Assembly (NCBI GenBank): GCA_964398945.1 | Contig: CAYNOT010000007.1 | Coordinates: 124,001-188,000 of the forward strand | Length of the DNA stretch: 64,000 nt | Direction of reading: 5' to 3' | DNA from: JBGTGG01 sp964398945 | Lineage (GTDB): Bacteria; Bacteroidota; Bacteroidia; Cytophagales; Cyclobacteriaceae | Shown: one piece after another, positions 1-8,667 of the stretch | How positions within the stretch are numbered: the first letter of the stretch is position 1 | Layout: every line of letters begins with the position of its first letter | Notes under the pieces: generated by a model | What the model was told of the DNA's origin: nothing | Seen by the model: only the letters and a program-made list of their open reading frames with translations | Database searches by the model: none | Translations under genes and position numbers: made by a program

Positions 1-1
1 G

Positions 2-130
2 AACATTATTGGGCCTTTAGATATGTTGATCGCTGCTCATGCAAAAAGCCTGGGATTTACATTAGTAACGAACAACGAAAAGGAGTTCAGAAAAGTCAAT
101 GGATTAAAAATAGAAAATTGGACGAAATAA
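2..130 (+). CDS. PIN-domain (VapC-type) toxin, C-terminal end only
   Basis: The reading frame is already open at the window edge and encodes the last 42 residues of a PIN-domain ribonuclease. The segment GPLDMLIAAHAKSLG followed by LVTNNEKEF is the usual C-terminal half of VapC toxins, where the Asp of PLDxxIAAHA and the Asn/Asp of the VTNN/VTRD loop help bind the catalytic metal. It ends in TAA at 128-130. The N-terminal half and the expected antitoxin gene lie outside the window, so the pairing cannot be checked. Family knowledge says such toxins cleave RNA and are neutralised by a cognate VapB; that is inferred here from the fragment alone. Confidence 0.8.
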   Translation, partial: NIIGPLDMLIAAHAKSLGFTLVTNNEKEFRKVNGLKIENWTK

Positions 131-282
131 CCCTAGCCTTCTTTGTTGATGGTCTGTGAAGACACTCCATGGGAAAAGAATAAACACAGATTGACTAAGG
201 CTTTGGACGGTTTAACATCCAGTTGATTTTCGTTCAAGGAATAGCTATTCGATGTCGGTACGCTGCTTATATTTGCACTGAA

Positions 283-684
283 ATGAATGTGGATCGGATA
301 CGTAAAGTCGTTATTAGGAATAAAGAAATTGTGGCCATTGATTACTCAGGGCTGAAAGAACCTGGTATGATCAACCTGGCAACAGAAGCCAAAGAATTCA
401 TTACAAAGACTTCCGGCCCCAAGCTAATTATCAACAACTTTAAAAATACATACATTACTTCCGGTTATGTTCGGCATATGGAAGGTGATGCAGCAAGTGT
501 AAAACCCTTCATTGCCCGCAATGCCCTGATAGGGCTCAACACTCCCAAGATGATGATTTTAAAGGGGTTCAACCTGTTCTTTGGTACTGATTTCCGGGCA
601 TTTTCAACCGAACGGGAAGCTATTGAATATTTAATCGAAGAACCTGTTGACGAAGAATTGAATGCACTATTCACTTCTGAGTGA
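283..684 (+). CDS. STAS/SpoIIAA-like small cytosolic protein
   Basis: A 133-residue protein beginning MNVDRIRKVV. An in-frame codon at 223 would add 20 residues (IFVQGIAIRC...) that look unlike a folded start, so the ATG at 283 is preferred. The alternation of short beta strands and helices, with IVAIDYSGLK near the N-terminus, PKLIINNF in the middle and a phenylalanine-rich C-terminal region followed by an acidic tail, matches the STAS/SEC14-like proteins common in Bacteroidota. These are usually annotated as hypothetical, with no known partner. No Ser/Thr phosphorylation site of the anti-sigma-antagonist type is evident. It stands alone between the PIN gene and the convergent glycogen operon, so context gives no function. 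Confidence 0.6.
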   Translation: MNVDRIRKVVIRNKEIVAIDYSGLKEPGMINLATEAKEFITKTSGPKLIINNFKNTYITSGYVRHMEGDAASVKPFIARNALIGLNTPKMMILKGFNLFFGTDFRAFSTEREAIEYLIEEPVDEELNALFTSE

Positions 685-710
685 GCGCTTCCTTTATATT
701 TCTATAGAAA

Positions 711-1622
711 TTAAACCCTGTTCACCAACTCAAAATCCGTTAACGCATTCATCAGGTTCGTGTACTGATTATACGGAGTTGTATTGTTTTGATCATCGGT
801 TTTCGTGAGCATGTCAAAAAAATCCAGGGAAGTGAAAACTGAAAGTGCTGCATACAGTTCAGCCCTGCCTTGCTTTTTAATCCGTTTCCTCAGATAAATA
901 ATTTTTTGATGGATGGCATTTTGCAAGGCATTGCTGGAAAGTGTTTTCCCGCTTACCAATTTCTTGTTGTAAATCGGCTGTGGAACGCGGTACTTTTCTA
1001 TGGGTGCTTTATCCGATAGTGCTTTCAAAACCGATTCATCCAACGCGCCCATCACATTATCCTGTACGGCAGTATCTGCATCCTCTAACAAAATAAGGTT
1101 GATCTCATCTTTTCCTTTAAACAATTGATTGAAAGTGCGTCCGTTTAAATGCCATTCTGAAATAGGCGCGATAACCGATGCAATACCCAACTCACTGTAC
1201 AGTGCAGCCAATTTATCGAAGTAAAGATTGGCGGTGTTATAGAAGATTTCAGGCGTACAGTCAAATACTTTCTTTACTATAGCTTTGTGCATTTTAATTT
1301 GCTCTTTGAACAAACCCGGGGAATACAAGGAAGCCAAGGAACAATGGTATGTTGTCCCTACTAAAATTACGGTCTTGTTTTTTATTCCCGTTTTAATGGT
1401 CTCCACCAAAACCGGGTTCTTCTTTTCCAAGTGCTCAATAAAAACCCCACTCAACACCAACGCAATCCGAGAATGCCCCGCAATTAGCTTTTGCAATTGA
1501 TCAAAACTTTTTATGAGGGCAGCTTCATTAATCGCTTCCGTATACTGATGATGCTTTCCAATCGATAGAAAAGAGTATTTCTTCAGTACAAAAGCGATAT
1601 GGAATTGGAATACGGGAATCAT
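711..1622 (-). CDS. GH57 alpha-amylase-like protein, probably catalytically inactive
   Basis: A 303-residue protein resembling the (beta/alpha)7-barrel of GH57 alpha-amylases. The typical block TTYHCSLASLYS (residues 90-101) and the strand PEIFYNTANLY (124-134) are recognisable. In active GH57 alpha-amylases the last motif reads NTE, where Glu is the nucleophile; here it is NTA (Ala131). The N-terminal HQP motif is replaced by HIA (residues 8-10), and no DYETFGEH-type acid/base motif is visible. It is also short for the family. Its start codon overlaps the stop of the upstream GT4 gene (ATGA, 1619-1622), which implies translational coupling in a GH31-GT4-GH57 operon. Family knowledge: GH57 'alpha-amylase-like' homologues with substituted catalytic residues exist in Bacteroidota. 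A binding or scaffold role in glycogen metabolism is inference. Confidence 0.75.
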   Translation of the reverse strand: MIPVFQFHIAFVLKKYSFLSIGKHHQYTEAINEAALIKSFDQLQKLIAGHSRIALVLSGVFIEHLEKKNPVLVETIKTGIKNKTVILVGTTYHCSLASLYSPGLFKEQIKMHKAIVKKVFDCTPEIFYNTANLYFDKLAALYSELGIASVIAPISEWHLNGRTFNQLFKGKDEINLILLEDADTAVQDNVMGALDESVLKALSDKAPIEKYRVPQPIYNKKLVSGKTLSSNALQNAIHQKIIYLRKRIKKQGRAELYAALSVFTSLDFFDMLTKTDDQNNTTPYNQYTNLMNALTDFELVNRV

Positions 1623-2818
1623 TCCTTAACAAGTGCTTTAAAAACCGTTAGGACTTTTTTTGTTGTTCCTTCCCAGGATAGGCCCGCAATACACGCGAGG
1701 TTTTTCTCAACAGAATTTCTCGCCAATTCCGGATCACCGAGAATCGTTTCAAGTTGCTCCACAAAAGTTTCAGGGTTGGATGGGTCCGCCAGAAAAGCAC
1801 CTTTTAATATTTCCCCTGCACCCACGTGATCAGAAACCAAAACAGGCACACCCGCCATTGCTGCCTCCACTGCCGACAGGCCGAATGGTTCAGAAACAGA
1901 TGGCATACAATAGACATCCGCCATAGCGTACAACTCTCGTACTTCTTCCGTGGTGCAATGCTCTGTAAAATGAAACTTTGTGTCCGGTGCTTTTGCACTG
2001 CGCTCCACCAACTGCTTGTACAAATCACCATCACCCGCAACTACAAATCGAACATTGTTTTTCTTTGAAGAAAATTTCTCAGCAATATCCATAAAAATCC
2101 CAGCGCCCTTTTGTGCCGTGAGCCTTCCTACAAAAAGGACAATTTTTTCCGGAACTGATTTTTGTGCGGTTGGGGTTTTAAATGGCGTGATAGCATTGTG
2201 TACTACTTTTATCTTTTTTGAATCAATCCCATATTCTTGAATCAACACCGAGGCCGTGTATTTGCTTACCGCAATAACCGCATCTGCTTTTCTTAACGCT
2301 TGCTGTTCAATGTCAAATACAAACGATCGGTATTTTTTTGCCCCGCGATCATAATCAAGTGAATGGACGTGGGCAACGAAGGGTTTCCCGGTTTTTTCCT
2401 TGAGCGCAACCGCAGTTTGAAACGTGATCCAATCATGTGCATAGATCAGATCAAATTTTACCTTTTGTGTTTTGGTGATCACCGCATTGGTGTATTGCTT
2501 GATTTCCGAAGTGATGGTTTCAAGGTGCTCGGTAAGTGCGGTCTTTTCTTCGGTAGCAAAATAATAATGATACGGGTCTAATCGTGCAGAAACGGAAAGT
2601 AAGATTTCCTCACGTGCTACACTTTCGGAAGAAAAGGAAGTTGTGTCTGTCTGAATTGAAATTGCATTTTCAGCAACAATGGTTTCTGAAGTATTGTCCG
2701 GTTGAACGATGATCAGTTCACCAAAAGAACTTAATTCTTTATTGATTGCATTGGCCACAACACCTAGTCCACTATTTAATGCAGAGGGCATTCCCGGGCT
2801 TAATGCTAAAATCTTCAT
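1619..2818 (-). CDS. Glycosyltransferase family 4 (glycogen-synthase-like)
   Basis: A 399-residue GT-B fold retaining glycosyltransferase. The N-terminal domain begins MKILALSPGMPSALNSGLGV, with the glycine-rich sugar-nucleotide loop, and has the HDW motif near residue 128. The C-terminal domain carries GRLTAQKG (231-238) and the E-x7-E nucleotide-sugar signature at Glu310 and Glu318 (EPFGLSAVE). It overlaps the GH31 stop codon and the GH57-like start codon by ATGA junctions on both sides, so the three genes are translationally coupled. Proteins of this type in Bacteroidota glycogen loci are thought to transfer glucose to alpha-glucan, but donor and acceptor cannot be read from sequence. A bacillithiol GT (BshA) was considered and rejected because the N-terminus differs from the BshA signature. 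Confidence 0.85.
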   Translation of the reverse strand: MKILALSPGMPSALNSGLGVVANAINKELSSFGELIIVQPDNTSETIVAENAISIQTDTTSFSSESVAREEILLSVSARLDPYHYYFATEEKTALTEHLETITSEIKQYTNAVITKTQKVKFDLIYAHDWITFQTAVALKEKTGKPFVAHVHSLDYDRGAKKYRSFVFDIEQQALRKADAVIAVSKYTASVLIQEYGIDSKKIKVVHNAITPFKTPTAQKSVPEKIVLFVGRLTAQKGAGIFMDIAEKFSSKKNNVRFVVAGDGDLYKQLVERSAKAPDTKFHFTEHCTTEEVRELYAMADVYCMPSVSEPFGLSAVEAAMAGVPVLVSDHVGAGEILKGAFLADPSNPETFVEQLETILGDPELARNSVEKNLACIAGLSWEGTTKKVLTVFKALVKE

Positions 2819-5250
2819 ACCTGTGTTACGATAATGGTTTTAAAATCTTTTGTTGTTTCAATCCGATGATAACCATTCTCTTTTGAGAATACTACCTCCA
2901 CATCATCCACTGTTATTTTATCAATGTCTTTAAAGCCGTAGATATTAACAGAATACCGGGTATAATTGGATTGATATTCACCTTCCCGTTCCTGAACAAT
3001 CCAAAAATGTCCATCCCCATGGATGCTCGTAATAAATGTACGGATTGCATGCACACCCCTTTCATAATCTTTCGTTGTTCCATCATCCTCGTACAACACC
3101 GATTTGGAAGCGCCCCTGTATACCTGTAATGTAAGGATTTCAAAATTGAATTCATCCATATATTGCATAACCGGCTGCATGGGGATCACGGCACCTGCAC
3201 GCACAAACAGTGGAATCTGATCAAGTGGTGTATCAACCTCTATCTCCTGTTTTCCACTGATCAACTCATTGGTCCAGTAATTATACCACACACCGCGTGG
3301 CAAATACATCATCCGCTTGGCAATACCGCTCACTGAAACCGGGCACACTAAAAGACTATCCCCCAACATAAATTCTTCTTCCCGAAAGTAACTCTCGGGG
3401 TTGTCTTGCGCTACCAGATGGAAAGGCCGAATCATAGGTGTTGCAGTTGTTGCATACTGCCAAAACGTTGAATAGATATACGGAATGAGTCGATACCGGA
3501 ATTCAATAAACCTTCGAACGATATCTGTATAAGGATCACCAAATACCCACGGTTCTTTGTCACCATGATCCCCTGAGGAGTGCGTCCTGAAAAACGGATG
3601 GAACACCGCCATCTGAATCCAGCGCACATACAGCTCGCCATCCGGTGATCCGATAAACCCACCCACATCAGAACCTGCAAATGAAACCCCTGATTCAGCC
3701 AATCGCTGACACTGAACATTGGCGATTTTCAGATGTTCCCATGTTGCCATATTATCACCCGTCCATACCGAACTATCACGCTGTATACCTGCGTAGGCAG
3801 AACGTGTGATCGTAAACGACCGGTTGTTGCCAATAAATTTTTGTTGACCATCATTGGTTGCACGTGCCATCAGGGAACCATACACATTATGTGCTTTCCG
3901 GTGGCTTGATGAATGGCCATCATAATCGTGTCGAATGTCACGCGGAAAAGAACCGGTTTCAAAAACAGCCGGCTCATTCATGTCATTCCAGATTCCGGAA
4001 ATACCATCGTTCATCAATCCCTCAAAAAGGTTCGACCACCAATTTCTTACTTTTGGATTAGTGAAGTCGGGAAAATGACAAGGCCCGGGCCAAACACTTC
4101 CTTTGAAACGGTCACCATCCATGCGTTTACAGAAATAATTGTTCTCAACACCTTCTTTATAAACCCAATAACTTTTATCAATCTTAATGCCCGGATCAAT
4201 AATTACGATTGATTTGAAACCCTGATCGCGCAAATCGGAAACCATTTGTTTAGGATCGGGGAAACGCGTCTTGTCCCATGTAAAACACCGATATCCATCC
4301 ATGTAATCAATATCCAAATGGATTACATCGCACGGGATCCTTAACTTCCGAAAAGTTTTTCCCAGCTCGCGCACCACAGCCTCCGGATAATAGCTCCATT
4401 TACTTTGATGATAACCAAGCGCCCACTTGGGTGGCATTTTTGGCTTGCCTGTTAATTCGGTGTATTGTTTCGTTACATCGATTAGTTCCGGGCCATAAAT
4501 AAAATAGTAGCGCATCTCACCACCCTGCGCCCAGAAACTTGTAACATCAGCCCGTTCTTTTCCAAAATCGAAATAGGTACGAAAAGTATTGTCGAGAAAA
4601 ATCCCATAACCGGCACCCTCATTAAGGCCTAAATAAAAAGGAATGTTTTTATAAACCGGATCGGTATCATTCGTATATCCATAACAATCCGTGCCCCAAA
4701 GCTCATTGCGTGTCCCTTTACGGTTTAGCTTGCCCGTCTTATCACCAAGGCCAAAAAAACTTTCGGTCAACGAGGTTTTCATGGTACAGACCGGAACATT
4801 GCCACCATATTTCATTTCCTCTTTCCAATGAAATCCTTTTTCATCTTCCAGTACAACCTTATCAAACATATCCACCATTTTGCAGCGGAACGAATTCAGG
4901 TTTACACTACAGCTGATCATTTCGGTTGAAATAATTACGCACGCATTTTCTTCTTTCACAGAAAATTTTGGGGGATGCGCTTTGAAATCGGGTGCTATGG
5001 CGTATGAAAAATCATCTTCAAAGTATCCATCAATCCCATACCGGATTTTGAAAATAGAGTTGGAAACCACGCTCAATTCCATGGAGGCGTTCTCCCCAAC
5101 AAACACCACCTTGTCATTTTGCTTCGCCCACGATGTTACCTTTCCCGGAAAGTATTCCCCTTCTACCTGCTTTTGAAATTTCTCAATGTAGTTGCCTTCA
5201 AATTGTTTGTCTACTTCGGTATTCAGCTTCTCTGTTTCTTCTGCACTCAT
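2815..5250 (-). CDS. GH31 alpha-glucosidase
   Basis: An 811-residue glycoside hydrolase of family 31, which removes terminal alpha-linked glucose from maltodextrins or glycogen fragments by a retaining mechanism. The catalytic nucleophile lies in GIWNDMNEP (Asp423) and the acid/base in WTGDN (Asp499). The barrel entry GYHQSKWSYY and strand IHLDIDYMDGY are also clear. The N-terminal beta-sandwich is complete, and the C-terminal beta domain ends with the usual DDGTTKDYERG loop. There is no signal peptide, so it is expected in the cytosol. It is the first gene of the coupled GH31-GT4-GH57 operon, divergent from glycogen synthase across a 224-bp gap. Role in turnover of internal glycogen is inferred from this neighbourhood. 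Confidence 0.92.
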   Translation of the reverse strand: MSAEETEKLNTEVDKQFEGNYIEKFQKQVEGEYFPGKVTSWAKQNDKVVFVGENASMELSVVSNSIFKIRYGIDGYFEDDFSYAIAPDFKAHPPKFSVKEENACVIISTEMISCSVNLNSFRCKMVDMFDKVVLEDEKGFHWKEEMKYGGNVPVCTMKTSLTESFFGLGDKTGKLNRKGTRNELWGTDCYGYTNDTDPVYKNIPFYLGLNEGAGYGIFLDNTFRTYFDFGKERADVTSFWAQGGEMRYYFIYGPELIDVTKQYTELTGKPKMPPKWALGYHQSKWSYYPEAVVRELGKTFRKLRIPCDVIHLDIDYMDGYRCFTWDKTRFPDPKQMVSDLRDQGFKSIVIIDPGIKIDKSYWVYKEGVENNYFCKRMDGDRFKGSVWPGPCHFPDFTNPKVRNWWSNLFEGLMNDGISGIWNDMNEPAVFETGSFPRDIRHDYDGHSSSHRKAHNVYGSLMARATNDGQQKFIGNNRSFTITRSAYAGIQRDSSVWTGDNMATWEHLKIANVQCQRLAESGVSFAGSDVGGFIGSPDGELYVRWIQMAVFHPFFRTHSSGDHGDKEPWVFGDPYTDIVRRFIEFRYRLIPYIYSTFWQYATTATPMIRPFHLVAQDNPESYFREEEFMLGDSLLVCPVSVSGIAKRMMYLPRGVWYNYWTNELISGKQEIEVDTPLDQIPLFVRAGAVIPMQPVMQYMDEFNFEILTLQVYRGASKSVLYEDDGTTKDYERGVHAIRTFITSIHGDGHFWIVQEREGEYQSNYTRYSVNIYGFKDIDKITVDDVEVVFSKENGYHRIETTKDFKTIIVTQV

Positions 5251-5474
5251 AAATTATTATAAAGTATCCGTATGGGTAAAGTAAATATAAATCTAGTAGA
5301 AAGACGTTACATAACCTGCCCGACAATTTGAATTGCAGCCATTAAAAATAAAATTGCTTCATGCTTCCCTTCCGAAATCGAATGAAATTTAATTTTTTGA
5401 CAAAAAACAGGTAAGAATAATTAGGTTATCCATCAAATAATTTTTAATCTCAATAAAATTATCCTGTAGGATGT

Positions 5475-7295
5475 ATGCGTGATAAAAAGAAAGCCAGGCA
5501 AAAAAAACTACTGGTAGAAACGGCTTGGGAAGTTTGTAATCAGGTAGGCGGGATTTATACCGTAGTACGGTCAAAAATCCCGGAGATGGTGCGGCACTGG
5601 GAAAAGGATTTCATTTTAATTGGCCCCTACTACCATCACAATATCATATCCGACTTTGATTATGCCGATATTGAAAATCCGCTCATCACTCAAGCCCTTG
5701 AAACTTGTCGTGGTAAAGGACTGGAAATCCATGTAGGGCAATGGTTGGTATCTGGTCGGCCACAAACCATTTTATTTAACCCCGAAAGTGTGATGCACAA
5801 ACTGGGGGAAATAAAATATTTCTATTGGCAACATCACAACATCGATTTCAAAAACCATGATCCGTTGATGGATCAAGTGCTTGCCTTCGGTTATATGGTG
5901 TATGAATTTATGTCTGAGCTTGCCCGCAACTGTATGCAATCGGATGTGGAATTAATTTCACATTTTCATGAATATATGGCCGGCTCTGCCATACCGGAAA
6001 TCAGGCGTAACCAAATTCCGGTGAAGATTGTATTCACTACACACGCAACATTGTTGGGCCGATACCTGGCCATGAATGATCCTGATTTTTACAATCATCT
6101 TCCCTTTGTTAACTGGGAAGCAGAGGCCAGGAATTTTAACATAGAGGCAAATGTAAAACTGGAACGTGCCTGTGCGCATGGCGCCCATGTCTTCACTACC
6201 GTAAGTGAAATCACCGGAAAGGAGTGTACCCATCTTTTAGGGCGCTCTGCTGATTTTGTTTTACCTAATGGTCTGAACATCGATCGTTTCAGCGTACCGC
6301 ATGAGGTCCAAAATTTGCATCACAAGTATAAATCCGTGTTGGAAAAATTTGTGATCGGCCATTTTTTTCAAAGTTACTCTTTCGACCTCAACAAAACACT
6401 TTACTTCTTTACCTCAGGGCGCTTTGAATATTTGAACAAAGGATATGATTTAACACTTGAAGCCCTGGCTCGTCTTAATTGGAAATTGAAAAACAGTGGT
6501 TCGGAGATGACCGTGATCATGTTTTTTATTACCAAACGGCCAACACATTCCATCAATTCGGAAGTGTTGAATTCGCGTGCGGTGATGGGAAGCATTGATG
6601 ACAACTGTGACGCTATTATCGATTTGCTTCGAAAAAAACTTTTCTTGAATGCCGCCAGTGCCGAAGACCATCGCTTGCCCAACTTAAACGATTTGGTGGA
6701 TGACTATTGGAAACTCCGGTATAGGCGTACCATCCAATCGTGGAAAATAAACCATCTTCCAAAAGTTGTGACCCACAACTTAGAAGACGATACCCATGAC
6801 CCCATTTTAAATTTTTTACGAAATGCAAATTTGATCAACAAGAAAGAAGACAATGTAAAGATTGTATACCATCCGGATTTTCTTTCTTCCACCAATCCAC
6901 TCATTGGTTTAGACTATGGTGATTTTGTGCGTGCGTGCCACCTCGGTGTTTTTCCAAGTTATTATGAGCCGTGGGGATATACGCCTATCGAATGCCTGGC
7001 GCGGGGTGTTGCCGCGGTGTCTTCAGACCTTTCGGGATTTGGAGGCTATTTAAAAAATGTAAAAACCGATCACGAAGCAAACGGGATGTACATTGTAAAC
7101 CGTGACAATAAATCTTTTGAGGAATCCGCAGAGCATTTGGCAAACATTATGTTTGAATTTGTGAACAAGACCAGCAGGATGCGAATCGACTTGCGAAATA
7201 AATCGGAAGACCTATCGGAAAGCTTTGACTGGAAAGTATTGTACAAGGAATATTTGAAGTCGTACGAAAATGCAGAAGATATAATTACGGTTTAG
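5475..7295 (+). CDS. GT3 (eukaryote-type) glycogen synthase
   Basis: A 606-residue glycogen synthase of family GT3, the class found in fungi, animals and many Bacteroidota, rather than GlgA of family GT5. The N-terminal signature VETAWEVCNQVGGIYTVVRS (residues 14-33) forms part of the nucleotide-sugar site, and the C-terminal signature PSYYEPWGYTPIECLARG contains the conserved glutamates. It elongates glycogen with alpha-1,4 glucose units, probably from a UDP-glucose donor as in other GT3 enzymes. The ATG at 5475 starts the basic leader RDKKKARQKK; an ATG four bases upstream closes after three codons. The regulatory phosphorylation tails of animal enzymes are absent. No branching enzyme, GlgC or phosphorylase occurs in the window. 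Confidence 0.93.
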   Translation: MRDKKKARQKKLLVETAWEVCNQVGGIYTVVRSKIPEMVRHWEKDFILIGPYYHHNIISDFDYADIENPLITQALETCRGKGLEIHVGQWLVSGRPQTILFNPESVMHKLGEIKYFYWQHHNIDFKNHDPLMDQVLAFGYMVYEFMSELARNCMQSDVELISHFHEYMAGSAIPEIRRNQIPVKIVFTTHATLLGRYLAMNDPDFYNHLPFVNWEAEARNFNIEANVKLERACAHGAHVFTTVSEITGKECTHLLGRSADFVLPNGLNIDRFSVPHEVQNLHHKYKSVLEKFVIGHFFQSYSFDLNKTLYFFTSGRFEYLNKGYDLTLEALARLNWKLKNSGSEMTVIMFFITKRPTHSINSEVLNSRAVMGSIDDNCDAIIDLLRKKLFLNAASAEDHRLPNLNDLVDDYWKLRYRRTIQSWKINHLPKVVTHNLEDDTHDPILNFLRNANLINKKEDNVKIVYHPDFLSSTNPLIGLDYGDFVRACHLGVFPSYYEPWGYTPIECLARGVAAVSSDLSGFGGYLKNVKTDHEANGMYIVNRDNKSFEESAEHLANIMFEFVNKTSRMRIDLRNKSEDLSESFDWKVLYKEYLKSYENAEDIITV

Positions 7296-7412
7296 GATCA
7301 AGTAAACACTCGAACCAAAACAACCAGCATCCCGATAAGAAAATTGAGGTGGATATTATTTTGTTGTACCGCGCCAACCAATTAGGCAAAGGATTCATTG
7401 CTTCCTGCTCAA

Positions 7413-8363
7413 CTACTTTTCTTCCGACCAAAGCCAGCGTAAACCTTCCGGCAGCAAAGCCCCGGGATGTTTGTCGTTGTGTTCTCCATCCGTCCATACG
7501 GCAATGAACTGGTAACGGGGACCATCTATTTTTTTTCGATCTGCATTTTGATTCGCATACTGCATTGCGGAAACCATTTGTTGGTTTGCCAAAAACCAGT
7601 TGCCCCATTCATTGCTGAGATCATTGGTCCCGTCTTGCACAAAAATCCGGATAGGCCGGACCGGCTCCCTGCGAATAAGTGCCGGATAATCCTGCCCGCC
7701 AAGTTTTATTGGATTTTCATTCGGGCGAAAACCAATCGAAACATAACTCCCGATGGCGCTGTAAACTTTTCGAAACGTATTCGGATAATGCCATGCAACG
7801 GTGAACGCGGCAATTGCCCCGCTGCTTGTTCCGCCAATAGCACGTTGTTCCGGATCGTTGGTCAACGTGTATTGCTTTGCAACTTCCGGTAACATCTCTT
7901 CTATAACAAAGCATGCGTAGCGATCATCCATAGCATCATATTCTTGTGCCCGGTTGTCCGGATTGCTGAACCCTAAACTTGTGGGATACTCTTTTGAACG
8001 GTTGCCCGGACTAATAAAAATACCAATGGTAACAGGCATCTCTCCTTTTGCGATCAGGTTCTCCATTACTTGTGGTACACGCAAACTTCCTTCCGCATGT
8101 GTAGCGCGGTACCCATCTTGAAAAACCAATACACTGGCAGGGACTGAAGCTTTATATTGTGCAGGAACAAAAAGCCAATACTGACGAACGGTACCCGGAA
8201 TAATTTTACTATAAAAATTAAACGGGCCTTTGAGTTCACCTTTTGGAACATCAGGGCGTGGGAAATGATCAGGCGTTAATTCCAACCCTGTTCGGATAGT
8301 GTCTTGCGCACACATGCCAATAGCAACAAAAATTGAAACAAGAAAAATAGTTAGGGTTTTCAT
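7413..8363 (-). CDS. Secreted alpha/beta-hydrolase esterase (enterochelin esterase-like)
   Basis: A 316-residue protein with a clear signal peptide (MKTLTIFLVSIFVAIGMCAQ), which is why the ATG at 8361-8363 is taken as the start. The mature part is an alpha/beta hydrolase of the esterase D/enterochelin-esterase superfamily: nucleophile Ser180 in GGTSSG, a probable acid Asp in FVQDGTND, and a His in WTDGEHNDKHPG near the C-terminus. Relatives cut carbohydrate or siderophore esters, including acetyl and feruloyl esters. No carbohydrate-binding module is visible. It is convergent with glycogen synthase but secreted, so a shared function is unlikely. The substrate cannot be predicted from sequence. 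Confidence 0.85.
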   Translation of the reverse strand: MKTLTIFLVSIFVAIGMCAQDTIRTGLELTPDHFPRPDVPKGELKGPFNFYSKIIPGTVRQYWLFVPAQYKASVPASVLVFQDGYRATHAEGSLRVPQVMENLIAKGEMPVTIGIFISPGNRSKEYPTSLGFSNPDNRAQEYDAMDDRYACFVIEEMLPEVAKQYTLTNDPEQRAIGGTSSGAIAAFTVAWHYPNTFRKVYSAIGSYVSIGFRPNENPIKLGGQDYPALIRREPVRPIRIFVQDGTNDLSNEWGNWFLANQQMVSAMQYANQNADRKKIDGPRYQFIAVWTDGEHNDKHPGALLPEGLRWLWSEEK

Positions 8364-8514
8364 GTGGCGAATTATACAATGAAAGATGTATACTGTAAAG
8401 ATGTTCAATTATTTTTATACAGCATTTAATTGTTCCTCAAACAAGAGGATTGCAATTACTATGAAAATGTAACCGAATATTTTTCTAGTTGTCATTGTTT
8501 GTGTGTCGTCTTTT

Positions 8515-8640
8515 AAGCTGCCGCATAACGGTTCAGGTATTGCCGCAGTGGGGGAATTTGAAAACCGTCAGCCGAATTTAGCACTAAAGTTTCATAGAGC
8601 ACAACTGTTGAAGTTTGCTCTATGCGTTGGCTGCTGCGAA
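8515..8640 (+). repeat. Integron-attC-like or dispersed inverted-repeat element
   Basis: This stretch sits in a 304-base gap between the esterase start and a broken Bro-N gene. It begins AAGCTGCCGCATAACGG and ends GCGTTGGCTGCTGCG, whose reverse complement matches the beginning (GC-GC-xAACG pattern). Near the right end is a nearly perfect 9-bp hairpin, CATAGAGCA (8593-8601) with TGCTCTATG (8616-8624). The layout (AAC... ...GTT ends with internal imperfect hairpins) resembles attC sites of chromosomal integrons, and similar sequence is remembered as a dispersed intergenic repeat in Cytophagales genomes. No integrase gene is present. The assignment is tentative. Confidence 0.4.
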
Positions 8641-8667
8641 TTGTAAATGTGCTTGCTTTTGCGTTGG

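Noticed and set aside
1619..2818. BshA of bacillithiol synthesis
   Set aside because: A GT4 enzyme, but the N-terminal signature and the coupling with GH31 and GH57-like genes point to alpha-glucan metabolism, even though ytxJ is in the window.
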